Assembly: GCA_003990745.1 (NCBI GenBank)
Contig: RBNI01005591.1
Coordinates: forward strand, 1 to 12,369
Length of the DNA: 12,369 nucleotides
Reading direction: 5' to 3'
From: Jimgerdemannia flammicorona
Taxonomy: Eukaryota; Mucoromycota; Endogonomycetes; Endogonales; Endogonaceae
In this document: positions 1 through 7,626 of the stretch, in pieces
Position numbering within the stretch: position 1 is the first letter of the stretch
How the letters are laid out: each line of letters starts with the position of its first letter
Made by a program: the position numbers and the translations under genes
Notes under the pieces: model-generated
The model's database searches: none
Told to the model about the DNA's origin: nothing
What the model saw: only the letters and a program-made list of their open reading frames with translations

Positions 1-19
1 AAAAAAAAAAAAAAAAAAA
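1..19. repeat. poly(A) tract at the window edge
   Basis: Nineteen consecutive A residues on the plus strand. The LINE homology on the minus strand runs right up to this tract: the RT signature EEQ-x-GF ends where the run begins. A plus-strand poly(A) cannot be the tail of the minus-strand LINE. It may be the tail of another retroelement lying mostly left of the window and inserted in the LINE, or a low-complexity assembly edge. Confidence 0.7.
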
Positions 20-835
20 GCCCTACTGCTCCTCACCTAGTACCTGTTGGGCCACCTTCTGTAGTTTTGTAACAATCACCTTGCTCACTATCTTTCTGTC
101 CATATCCAGAAGCATGATCAGTCTCCAGTTCTTCCAGTCCTCCCTCCTCCCCTTGTCTTTGTACAATAAGGCCACCAACCCCAATTCCTGCTCTCCAACC
201 CACTCACCATTCAGAAGAACATAGTCACAGAGGGCTGCCATCTCTCCTAAAACTCCAGGAACCTTCATCATCTTCTTCCAAAAGTCCAAAGGTAACCCAT
301 CCTCTCCTGGTGCCATCCCAAGCTTAGTGGCTGCAAGGACTCTTTGAATCTCCTCCTTCTGGACTAAAAGGATCAGGTCACCAAGGCCCTCTACTTGCAG
401 TGGTTCCCATTCCTCCAGTGTTTCTCCAATGGCCTCCTCACTCTCACCCTCTTCCTCCTCACTCTACAAACACCTCCACTTCTCCTTCAGTATCCCCAAA
501 ATCTGTTGCATGCATTGCACCATTTCCCCCTCTACATCCAGGACCCCATCCCATCGATGCCATATCCTCCTGGCCTGGAGGAGCCATGACAAGTTCCTAG
601 TAGGCCTCTCTCCCTCCTTAAGTCCCAGCCACCTCAGCCTGGCTGCCATTCCTTTCAAATAGATCTCCTTCTTCTCTCTCAGCACCTGTTGTAGCTGTAT
701 TACCTCTAATTTTGCATACTCTAATCTCCAATTATCAACTACAATAGCATTTAACAAATCTGCCCATTCCATCTACAGTCTAACCAACTGATTGGAAGCA
801 TACCTCACCCTTTTCCTTCTCTGCTTCCCTGTGAA
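20..835 (-). pseudogene. LINE (non-LTR retrotransposon) ORF2 fragment: linker and N-terminal reverse transcriptase
   Basis: Read on the minus strand from about 835 down to 20, one frame runs through with only three stops, all TAG (773-775, 464-466, 23-25). The first part resembles the endonuclease-RT linker of LINE ORF2, with the EGERPTRN motif typical just before the RT. The second part carries early RT blocks: MAPGEDGLPLDFWKK (the APGxDGLP block), then DWKNWRLIMLLDMDRKIVSK (the NWRPISLLNxDYKIxSK block), ending at GEEQ before the poly(A) edge. The YxDD box, RNase H and 3' tail would lie beyond the window, and the endonuclease is missing on the other side where the gypsy element begins. The NWR block suggests an L1-like clade, but the fragment is too short to be sure. 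At least one TAG sits where Gln is plausible. It is a dead fragment. Confidence 0.85.
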
Positions 836-838
836 GGA

Positions 839-1377
839 GAAAAGGAGAAGAAGCTTTGCAAAACTAAGACCTTTAAGTATGATATCCTCAAGGATCTCAG
901 CCAACAAAAAGTCAATGCAACCTTCAGCCAGCTTGCAGAAATTCCTACATTTAGACAGCAAATGAGATTTGGACTTACTGAAACAACCAAGGAGCAGGGT
1001 TGGAAGATAACTGAAGCCAACAATGTTCAAGAAGATTCTGGAGAAGAAAGTGAAGACAACCACAAGACTTCTGCCTATACAATCTGCCAAATTGAAGACA
1101 GAATCTTTGAAGCCATTATAGATACAGGAGCAGAAGGATGCCTTCTCAGCAAGAAGGCAGTAGACTGCCTAGGATGGGAGGTCGAAGAAGCAACCAAGTT
1201 GGTGTTTGTTACAGCAGATGGTACAAGAGCTACCCCTTTTGGAAAAATCTGAGATGTTCCCATCAAGTTTAGAGGAGCAACTATTCCAGTAGATATGATA
1301 ATAACCAATGCAACTGACTATGATATTCTTATTGGCAACCAGTGGCTTCACAAAGCCAGAGCAATAATCAACCTGAA
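839..1377 (+). pseudogene. gypsy pol: aspartic protease (retropepsin) domain, broken
   Basis: Plus frame 2. A segment YDILKDLSQQKVNATFSQLA (from about 878) resembles the conserved stretch just before the protease in fungal gypsy elements. The catalytic triplet is IIDTGAEGCLLS, with Asp at 1121-1123. The second retropepsin signature is YDILIGNQWLHKA (about 1319-1355), equivalent to the usual ILGxDWL. The protein would cleave the Gag-Pol precursor as a homodimer. Breaks are a TGA at 1250-1252 (Arg expected from context) and a frame change from frame 2 to frame 1 near 1378, consistent with a one-base deletion. No gag precedes it: upstream sequence is LINE in the opposite orientation. Confidence 0.8.
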
Positions 1378-1854
1378 TGGAAGATGCAGATTATCTACCG
1401 AGGTCAGAAGATGCGAATTCCCATCAATGTCAACAAAGGAGTGCTCTCTGAGATGGAGAAAGATGTTCAAGAAGAAGCTTACATGGTGACCACACAGAAA
1501 AAGAAGAAGAAAGTCAGATGGATGAGTGAAGAAGAATGGTACAAGAAGATCACAGAAGGATATGCACCACAAGGAGTCTGCCCACATGGGATCCAAATGT
1601 ACTATATGGAGCATGTCAATGAGTGCTACCAGTGCACTGGCAAAATCAAGGAGATCTACCACCAAAGAAGAGAGAAGACCCTCAAGGAATAAGCCAAAGA
1701 GGAAAAGGAGGAGGAGAAAGATGATGAACCACCAGCCCTGCTGGAGGACAGTGATGACAAAGAAGAAATCAAGGTCAAAATCCGGAAGATTCACCCTGAT
1801 GCAGTCCTGCCAAAATACAAATTGGAAAATATAGCTGGAATGGATATCGCCACA
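1378..1854 (+). pseudogene. pol linker between protease and dUTPase with Cys/His cluster
   Basis: Plus frame 1. It begins with a stretch resembling the end of the protease (MQIIYRGQKMRIPIN). A lysine run and a cluster CPHG...H...CYQC at 1579-1635 follow, spaced C-x-H-x8-H-x3-C-x2-C, which could bind zinc. After it comes a highly charged Lys/Glu segment (about 1680-1760) interrupted by TAA at 1690-1692, where Gln (CAA) would keep the frame. The Cys/His cluster is not a Gag CCHC knuckle, which would be C-x2-C-x4-H-x4-C. Its function is unknown. The frame continues directly into the dUTPase. Confidence 0.6.
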
Positions 1855-2196
1855 GTGGAGGAAACTTTACTTGAACCCCAGACAACTACTCTACTTGCAA
1901 CTGGCCTGGAGATGACTATCTCTAAGGATCATATCAGGATCCTCAAGACAAGAAGCAGTTTGGCAAGAAGAGAAATTACGATTGAAGGAGGAGTCATTGA
2001 TTCAGACTACATTGGAGAAATACTACTCATCACTAGGAATCACAATCCTATTATTCCATTCCCAATCAAGAAGAAGGACCAACTGGCACAGATGTTGATC
2101 TTCCCAGTCCGACAACCAAAGATCATAGAAGTCAAGAAGTTGGAGGAAATGAAAAGAGGAAAGAAAGGATTTGGATCAACAGGAAAAGGAGTATTT
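1855..2196 (+). CDS. dUTPase domain embedded in gypsy pol (open, no stops)
   Basis: Plus frame 1, uninterrupted. All five motifs of the homotrimeric dUTPase family are visible in order: motif 1 ATGLEMTI (1897-1920), where Glu sits at the usual Asp; motif 2 TRSSLARR (1948-1971); motif 3 GGVIDSDYIGE (1987-2019), essentially canonical, with the DxDY catalytic and nucleoside-binding region; motif 4 KKKDQLAQMLI (2068-2100); and motif 5 RGKKGFGSTG (2155-2184), the glycine-rich phosphate-binding arm. The enzyme hydrolyses dUTP to dUMP and pyrophosphate, lowering uracil incorporation during DNA synthesis. Here it would act in cis with the element's reverse transcriptase, to which it is fused between protease and RT. 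Most Ty3/gypsy elements lack it, although dUTPase-bearing Metaviridae have been described in basidiomycetes (from memory, unchecked). Weak points are the motif 1 substitution and the missing Pro before motif 2. Identification is secure; activity is not. Confidence 0.9.
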
Positions 2197-3264
2197 ACTA
2201 GTACCAAGATCACTGAACTAGAGCATAAGAAGGAGGAAACCACAAATAAGAACAGCTACACCATTGGAAACGAATTCCCACTCAAGGAGGAACTCAAGAA
2301 AATACTCCATGAATTCAAGGATGTCCTTGCCATAGACTTCAAGGATATCAAAGGAAAAACACCACACTACTATCATAAGGTAGATACTGGAGACACCAAA
2401 CCAATTTACCAAAAAGCAAGACCTGTCCTGCCAGCCTACTGGGAATGGCTCAGAGAAGAAATCAAGCAGATAGAAGAAGCCAGTATTATCAAAGAAGCCA
2501 GTAGCCCCTGGTCTTCACCAGTTATACTATCCTCAAAAAAAGGAAGCAAGCCTGGAGAATTCACCCCAAGACTCTGTGTTGACTACAGAAAGCTCAATGC
2601 AGTTACCAAGAAGGATTGCCAACCACTGCCCCTCATCAGTGACATCCTTATAACACTGGGAGATGAAGCACAATACTACAGCACCTTGGACTTATACTCA
2701 GGATTCCACCAAATCGGACTCACAGAAATGGTAAGTGAAAAGTCAGCCTTCATAACCCCAGATGGAACCTACATCTACCTGCAAATGCCATTTGGGATGT
2801 GCAATGCACCAGCAAGCTTCCAGTGAATGATGAACAAAATCTCCTACTATGATATGGAAAGATGGATGATGGTTTATATAATCATTTACAGCAAGACACC
2901 TGAGGAACATCTGCAGCACATACAGCAGATAATGGAAAGTTTGAGAAAACATGGCCTAAACATCAAGCCCAAGAAATGCAAGTTTGCAGAAATCAAGATC
3001 TCCTACCTTGGCCACATTATCAATCGAGATGGAATACACACAGACCCTCTCAAGATATAAGCAGTAGCAGCATACCTAAGGCCCACTACTGTGATGGAAG
3101 CCCAAGCCTTCATGGGACTTGCCTCCTACTATTGTAGATTTATTAGAGGATTTTCCAATATCACAGGTCCAATCCATGAACTCAACAAGAAGGACATCAA
3201 GTTCCAGTGGACTGGCAGACAATAAAAAGCATTTGACATACTCAAGGTCAGACTGACCCAGGTA
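2197..3264 (+). pseudogene. gypsy pol: reverse transcriptase domain, catalytic YxDD deleted
   Basis: Plus frame 1. After a lead-in (FPLKEELKKILHEFKDVLA, about 2275), standard Ty3 RT blocks follow: EEASIIKEASSPWSSPVIL, LCVDYRKLNAVTKKD, STLDLYSGFHQIGL (first catalytic Asp at 2689-2691), MPFGMCNAPASFQ, then IIYSKTPEEHL, KKCKFAEIKISYLGHII (about 2971-3021) and the connection stretch [15 protein letters not shown]. The catalytic box reads VYIIIYS (2872-2892) where the family has VYxDDIxIYS, so exactly three residues including both Asp are missing. Stops are TGA at 2824 (conserved Arg of FQRMMN), TAA at 3058 and TAA at 3223 (Gln expected). Near 3265 the frame passes from 1 to 3, consistent with loss of one base. 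The enzyme is inactive. Confidence 0.88.
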
Positions 3265-3653
3265 CCATCCTCAGACGACCCAATTGGACTCAAGAATTCA
3301 TCCTGCAGACTGATGCAAGTGCACAGGGACTAGGAGCAGTCCTAGCTCAAAAAGAAGACAAAAAGGAGTATATCATTGCATATCTTAGCCGCGGAATCTG
3401 AGGAGCTGAAAAAGAATATGAATCCTATAAGTTGGAATGTCTCACAGTCATCTGGGCTGTAAAGAAGTTCCACTACTACTTGGCTGGAAGACACTTCACC
3501 ATTCAGATGGACTACTCAGCTCTCATCTGGCTACTGACAACTGGACAATCCAAAGGAATCTATGTCAGATGGATAATGAAGCTACAAGCCTATGATGTAA
3601 CTATTGTGCACTGCCCTGGAAGAATAAATTCCAATGCAGATGCTCTCTCATAG
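3265..3653 (+). pseudogene. gypsy pol: RNase H domain
   Basis: Plus frame 3. The domain starts with ILRRPNWTQEFILQTDASAQ (about 3267-3326), containing the first catalytic Asp (3312-3314). It continues through GLGAVLAQKE, the SRGI-stop-GAEKEYE segment, and YKLECLTVIWAVKKFHYYLA with the catalytic Glu. MDYSALIWLL carries the Asp usually seen in the TDHxxL motif, and NADALS ends the domain with the last Asp. All four acidic residues of the DEDD set are present. The domain would remove RNA from the RNA-DNA hybrid during reverse transcription. Breaks are TGA at 3399-3401 (Arg expected, SRxxRGAE) and TAG at 3651-3653 after NADALS. It is joined to the RT by the frame change near 3265. Confidence 0.87.
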
Positions 3654-3696
3654 ATACCCCAAAACACCTTCAACCAATAAATCAATTATGAATAAG

Positions 3697-4872
3697 GAGC
3701 TTTACTATGGAATCATCACATATCTGGGACAGTGAAAGATGCCCCAACATCTGGAAGAATGGACACAAATGATTATCAATAGGATATGGAAACAATTTGG
3801 AACTGATAGAGAAATACTGAGGAAAGGAAAACTACTAGTCATAGCAGAACACAAGAAGGAGTAAGCAATGAAATCAGTACATGAACTCAGCCATCTAGGA
3901 GGAACCAATACATATGATAAGGCAAGAAGAATGATATGGTGGCCAGGAATAGAGGAAGATATCAGACAATTTGTCAAAATATGTAACAAATGCCAGAAAT
4001 ATAAACAAGACCAACAAAACCAAGCCCCGAGATCAGCACACATAGAACCAATACCATTTGTCCACATAGCAATAGATGTAATTGGCCCCCTACCCCTGAC
4101 CTTGATTGGTAACCAATATATCTATGTCATCATAGACCTTTTTATGAAATGGATAGAAGCAGAACCCCTCAAGGAAGCCAATGCATAGTCAATTGCTGAT
4201 TTCTTCCACAAAGAATCATCTGCCAGTTCAAGACCCCAATGCAAGTAACTACAGATAGAGGAACAGAATTCGTGATCCAGTTCTGTGAGGTTCTCTACAA
4301 GAAGTACAAGATCCAGTACATTTAAACTATAGCCTACTATCCTCAAGGAAACAGACAAGCAGAAAGGACAAACAAGACCCTCAAGAATGTTATCGCCAAG
4401 ATCTGTAATAACTACAAGAACTGGGATCACTACCTGCCAATAGCATTATCTGCCCTTTGCGATATTAGATCACAAAGTACCCATTTTACCCCTCGGGAAA
4501 TACTATTTGGAGAAAAAAGTTCTCAAGGAACCCTATCATCCAATAGAGATGTTATATGGAAATGAGTGGATATGGAGATACAGAAACTGTACCAAATCAG
4601 GAAGAAGGCTGAGGATTACATAAACAAGGTACAGACACTATAACGGAATAATGTGGAAAAGACTCACAAGTCCCTGGAGATTATCAAGATAGGAGACAAA
4701 GTCCTGGTATATCAGAACATAGTAGAAGCTTCATAGTCATGAAAGCTGGAGCCTAAGTGGGAAGGACCTTACCTTGTGCAAGATATAAAAGGGACTATCT
4801 TTGGTTATGAAAACTCTCAAGCACAATCATCCCTACTACCATTTACTAAAACTGACTCAAGAAGTATCATGA
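3697..4872 (+). pseudogene. gypsy pol: integrase, HHCC + D,D35E core + GPY/F module
   Basis: Frame 1 from 3697, frame 3 from about 4215, frame 1 again from about 4798 to the TGA at 4870-4872. The zinc domain has H at 3880 and 3892 (H-x3-H) and C at 3982 and 3991 (C-x2-C), with the usual WWPGI between. Core catalytic residues are Asp in IAIDVIGPLP (4075), Asp in TTDRGTEF (4254) and Glu in YYPQGNRQAERTNK (4362); the last two are 35 residues apart, a textbook D,D35E. The C-terminal GPY/F module is KLEPKWEGPYLVQDI (about 4743-4787), then LKTLKHNHPYY. Stops are TGA 3733, TAA 3862, TAG 4186, TAA 4323, TGA 4563, TAA 4641, TAG 4734 and TGA 4740. Between about 4519 and 4566 frame 1 is also plausible, so two compensating indels may exist. 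No chromodomain is seen. Confidence 0.88.
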
Positions 4873-5330
4873 CCAGTCAACAAAGTAATGCTGCTGCCCT
4901 CAAGATCACTAGCATGGCCCAGTGAGCTATAGAAAGACAGTGGTATTCTACTGAACCACCAATAATGGAGGAATCCTTTGACAGCATCCAGAGTATAGTG
5001 CAGATACCCTTATTATAAATCTCACATTTCAAGGCCTACCAGAACTAAACTGAGTTCCAGGAATACTTCAAGTTGGGACAGCTACTGAATTCAAAACTGA
5101 AGATGGGAAAAGAAGACTAGATCAAGGAATGTCAGCTCTCCTACATTCAAATTACGATTGCAAAAAGAGTACACAAGTTATTCAAGGATGATGAAGCAGC
5201 CTTAGTCCACTTCTGGGAAGTAACCCCAGAAGACTTTGGATATATCAAAAGATAACACTGGAAGAACATAATGGCACAAATCATGCAGTACAAGGAGATT
5301 CAAATCATAGAAGCCTGGGAATTCGAGTGA
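4869..5330 (+). pseudogene. third ORF of the gypsy element, unknown function, broken by stops
   Basis: The ATG at 4869 overlaps the pol stop as ATGA. Frame 3 then reads as a continuous protein-like sequence without a frame change: mixed hydrophilic composition, conserved-looking Trp (RQWYST, VHFWEVTPEDFGY, HWKNIM, EAWEFE) and an acidic end. Stops are TGA 4923, TAA 5016, TAA 5046, TAG 5118, TAA 5253 and TGA 5328, with TAA 5334 and TAG 5391 downstream. Each early stop is one C-to-T change from a Gln or Arg codon, as in pol. The intended end is unclear (5328 to 5393), giving about 150-175 codons. No hydrophobic segment long enough for a membrane anchor is seen, so an Env-type protein is unlikely. 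I do not recognise the family. It could be a late extension of pol if the TGA at 4870 is itself a mutation, but the frames differ. Confidence 0.5.
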
Positions 5331-5621
5331 ATGTAATGCTCTGAAGATGAATCACTTATTCAGAAGGAAGATATGATGGCTGATCCAAATTAGTAACATG
5401 AAACAGGAGAATTAGACATTTGATTGTAGTACCTGAATCCAATTCCCAATATAGTTTAGTCTTATAAATAGCAGTTATATTCTGCGAAATGTAGAAACTT
5501 TAACATTTCCAAATATTTAGAAGATGTTAGAATGTTTGCAATCAGCGAAATCCTAGCAGATATTAAAAGATTTGATACTTGCAGAAAATGACTCACTACT
5601 TAACCTTATAGATAGCAAACT

Positions 5622-5632
5622 TATATAAATAA
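5622..5632 (+). promoter_or_regulatory. candidate LTR TATA box
   Basis: TATATAAATAA inside the probable LTR, in sequence less AT-rich than the block to the right. Its position upstream of AATAAA fits the U3/R layout of an LTR. Transcription start is not determinable from sequence. Confidence 0.4.
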
Positions 5633-5649
5633 CCCAGTATCTTTGAGTG

Positions 5650-5655
5650 AATAAA
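5650..5655 (+). terminator. candidate LTR polyadenylation signal
   Basis: AATAAA 18 bases after the TATA-like element, in GAATAAACCTC. In an LTR this would direct cleavage at the R/U5 border. Such hexamers occur by chance in AT-rich DNA, so the call rests on position. Confidence 0.35.
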
Positions 5656-5949
5656 CCTCAGATTGAAATAGTTCAAGCAAAGAAAAAGCAAAGGAACTAG
5701 TAAGTCTGTGGGCAGATATACTTCGAACTCATCCATTCCTGTATCCCAAGGACTCTGCAGAGTTGAAGAAGAGTAAGTTTTTAAGATACAGAAATCCAAT
5801 GTACTTCAAAGGTTAAGCATCCGCTACATTACAATATATAATCTAGATCATCTACAATTTTATAAGAAATTCTATATAATAACTTATACTATAGAATACT
5901 AAGAGATAAAAGACTGACTATAAATCTGTTATAAATGAGAGACTGCAGA

Positions 5950-6225
5950 ATAGATAGATAGATAATAGATTAGAAAATAAAATAGACTATAAAATAGATG
6001 ATATAGACTATAAAAACTATAAGATAGATAATTTAATCTTAAATATTAGTAGTATATATAATAGACTAGTATTGCTAAGTTATAATAACTCACTATTATA
6101 TAACTATAGTCTTGCTATATATATAATAATAATCTGATATAATATAACTATTGTATTTCTATATAACTATAAGTCTTAATATATAACTCTAATCTTACTA
6201 TATAACTATAATCTGCTCCTGTGAA
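5950..6225. repeat. degenerate TAGA and TATAACTATA simple repeats
   Basis: A short TAGATAGATAGATA run (5951-5964) leads into interrupted copies of ATAGACTATAAAA-like sequence to about 6040. From about 6060 to 6220 the core TATAACTATA recurs with variants followed by GTCTTGCTA, ATCTTACTA or AGTCTTAATA. No regular period survives. It is probably decayed satellite or microsatellite. Confidence 0.55.
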
Positions 6226-6357
6226 AATAGTATAACTGTTATGATCTAGTCGAAGATTAAAGGTGTTTCAAGTATAAACTATAGTATAGATAATAGATAA
6301 ATAATAGTCTGGGAAATCATAATAACTAACTATTATATAAATTGTTTCCTTGAAATT

Positions 6358-6660
6358 GAGAGACCAGACAGGTCTTAAATTAAGATATTAGGTAGCTTTA
6401 AGTCAAGAGCAAGTAGTCTTAATTAATCAGATAATCTTAAATTAAGAGCTAATAAACCTAAATTAAGAGACTAAATAGCTATATATAAATATAGAGACCA
6501 GATAGCCTTAGATTGAGATACTGGGTAGCCTTTTAATATAAAGTTATCTGCTAATTTAAGCTATCTGACCTCTCAAGTTAAGGCTGCTGATTCTCTCAAT
6601 TTAAGACTATTTATTTTAAATTTAAGATTATCTAAAATCTCAATTTAAGACTGTCTGATA
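6358..6660. repeat. inverted arrays of a degenerate ~23-base repeat, cluster 1
   Basis: From 6358 rightwards, units of about 23 bases recur with a core like GAGACCAGATAGCCTTAAA then TTGA (for example 6358, 6381, 6493). From about 6550 to 6660 the same core appears in reverse orientation (TCAATTTAAGACTGTCTGAT near 6639-6658, TCAAGTTAAGGCTGCTGATT near 6574). The cluster is therefore two facing arrays that could fold into an imperfect hairpin. Units differ widely, so the array is old. A second cluster of the same unit lies at 7627-7777. Confidence 0.6.
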
Positions 6661-7626
6661 TTTTATAGGTAGGTGGACTTAAAAGATCTTAAATCAATCT
6701 AGAAAGCCAAAATTTATAAATTATAACAATTTTTATTTTTATTTATTTTTATTGAGAGTAATATAAATTATAATTAAAATATTGAATATAAGTACAATTT
6801 GTATATATTAAATTTATAAATAGTAACAAATAAATATATATAAGTTAGATTAAATTTAGGGTTATGAATTAAGGTTAGGGTTAGTTTACGTTAAGTTATG
6901 TTGAGATTAGATTAGAAAATTTCGATTAAAATGAATTATATTTATATAATATAATTATTATAATAAGTAAAATAATATATAATAAAATAAATATTACTTA
7001 TATATATAATATTAATAAGTTATAATAGTTAAGGTAATTATAGATTTAATCAATCTCTAGACTACTTTTATCATTATAGTTTACTGGAATTTCATTTATA
7101 TATATAAATATATAGTAAAAAACATTCATAATAATGAAAATCTACTAAAATAGGCTAATTATTTGATATATAACTAATTATATAAAAGACAGTAAGAAAA
7201 CAAAATATGGTATATAAATAAAGTCTAAAAAAGTAAAAAGCTAAGAATATAAAAAGGTAATATATATTTTAGATTAGTATATTATATCTGGCTTTTTTAT
7301 TAGAATAATATAGTTCTATAATGTAGAAGATAGGTAGTAAACTATTTAGGTAGGTGTTTGAGATTCAGATAATTATATGATATAGAATTTTGTTTTAGAA
7401 TATAAAATAGAAGGGGGTATTCTTCTATATACTGTATAATTACATTAATAGTTACAATTATAGATAGAGATATTCTGCTATACTAGTCACTGAACTACTA
7501 AAGCTACTAATTTAAAGGTCTGGCCTTCCATACTATAATTTAGTAACTAATATAGTTATGAATATTATAATGATAATTTTAGTCTAAAATCTATATCAAA
7601 TTGAAGCCATTAGATGATTGATCTGA
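6661..7626. other. AT-rich stretch without recognisable genes
   Basis: No coding similarity seen in any frame. It includes a T/A-rich segment (6720-7260) and an isolated purine tract AGAAGGGGG (7409-7417) that resembles an LTR polypurine tract but is not followed by a TG terminus. Two telomere-like TTAGGG words occur near 6856-6884. Probably decayed transposon or satellite DNA. Confidence 0.5.

Larger units (their letters stand above)
838..5828 (+). mobile_element. 5'-truncated Ty3/gypsy LTR retrotransposon carrying dUTPase and a third ORF
   Basis: Protein signatures in order on the plus strand are retropepsin (DTGA at 1121), dUTPase (1897-2184), RT (about 2400-3060), RNase H (about 3297-3653), HHCC integrase (3880-4364) and GPY/F module (about 4758). 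This PR-RT-RH-IN order defines Ty3/gypsy, as opposed to Ty1/copia where IN precedes RT. A probable 3' LTR closes it at 5828. The 5' LTR, primer-binding site and gag are absent, and the recognisable part starts in the gag-pol linker. Five frame changes (near 1378, 3265, 3693, 4213, 4795) and many stops make it non-autonomous. The left boundary is uncertain by about 20 bases. The right boundary coincides with an abrupt fall in GC. Confidence 0.88.
5425..5828 (+). repeat. probable 3' LTR of the gypsy element
   Basis: About 404 bases bounded by the short inverted termini TGTAG (5425-5429) and CTACA (5824-5828), the TG...CA form expected of LTRs. It contains a TATA box and an AATAAA signal in the expected order. 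Base composition falls sharply immediately after 5828, supporting that end. A weak purine-rich stretch (AAACAGGAGAA, 5401-5411) lies upstream but does not abut the start, so the left boundary is less certain. No second copy is present to confirm either end. Confidence 0.45.

Noticed and set aside
395..662. Plus-strand open frames rich in Pro/Ser/Leu over the LINE
   Set aside because: They are antisense shadows of the LINE reading frame, whose protein signatures are on the minus strand.
838..1000. Hidden 5' LTR or gag remnant before the protease
   Set aside because: Sequence left of about 838 is LINE on the other strand, and no CCHC knuckle, capsid-like motif or copy of the 5425-5828 sequence is present.
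1348..1794. Long hydrophobic minus-strand open frame of 148 codons
   Set aside because: It is the complement of the Lys/Glu-rich pol linker; A/G-rich coding sequence yields Phe/Leu-rich antisense frames.
839..5336. Reassigned genetic code (UAA/UAG read as Gln)
   Set aside because: TGA also occurs at conserved Arg positions and there are five frame changes plus a YxDD deletion, so ordinary decay explains the stops better.
4869..5393. Env-type protein in the third reading frame
   Set aside because: No signal peptide, membrane segment or furin-like site is visible; composition is hydrophilic.
6854..6884. Telomere-like TTAGGG words (GGTTAGGGTTAG at 6873-6884)
   Set aside because: Only two or three imperfect words in TTA-rich sequence; not a tandem telomeric array.
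7409..7417. Purine tract AGAAGGGGG as a polypurine tract of another LTR element
   Set aside because: It is not followed by a TG terminus, and no LTR pair or pol signature was found nearby.
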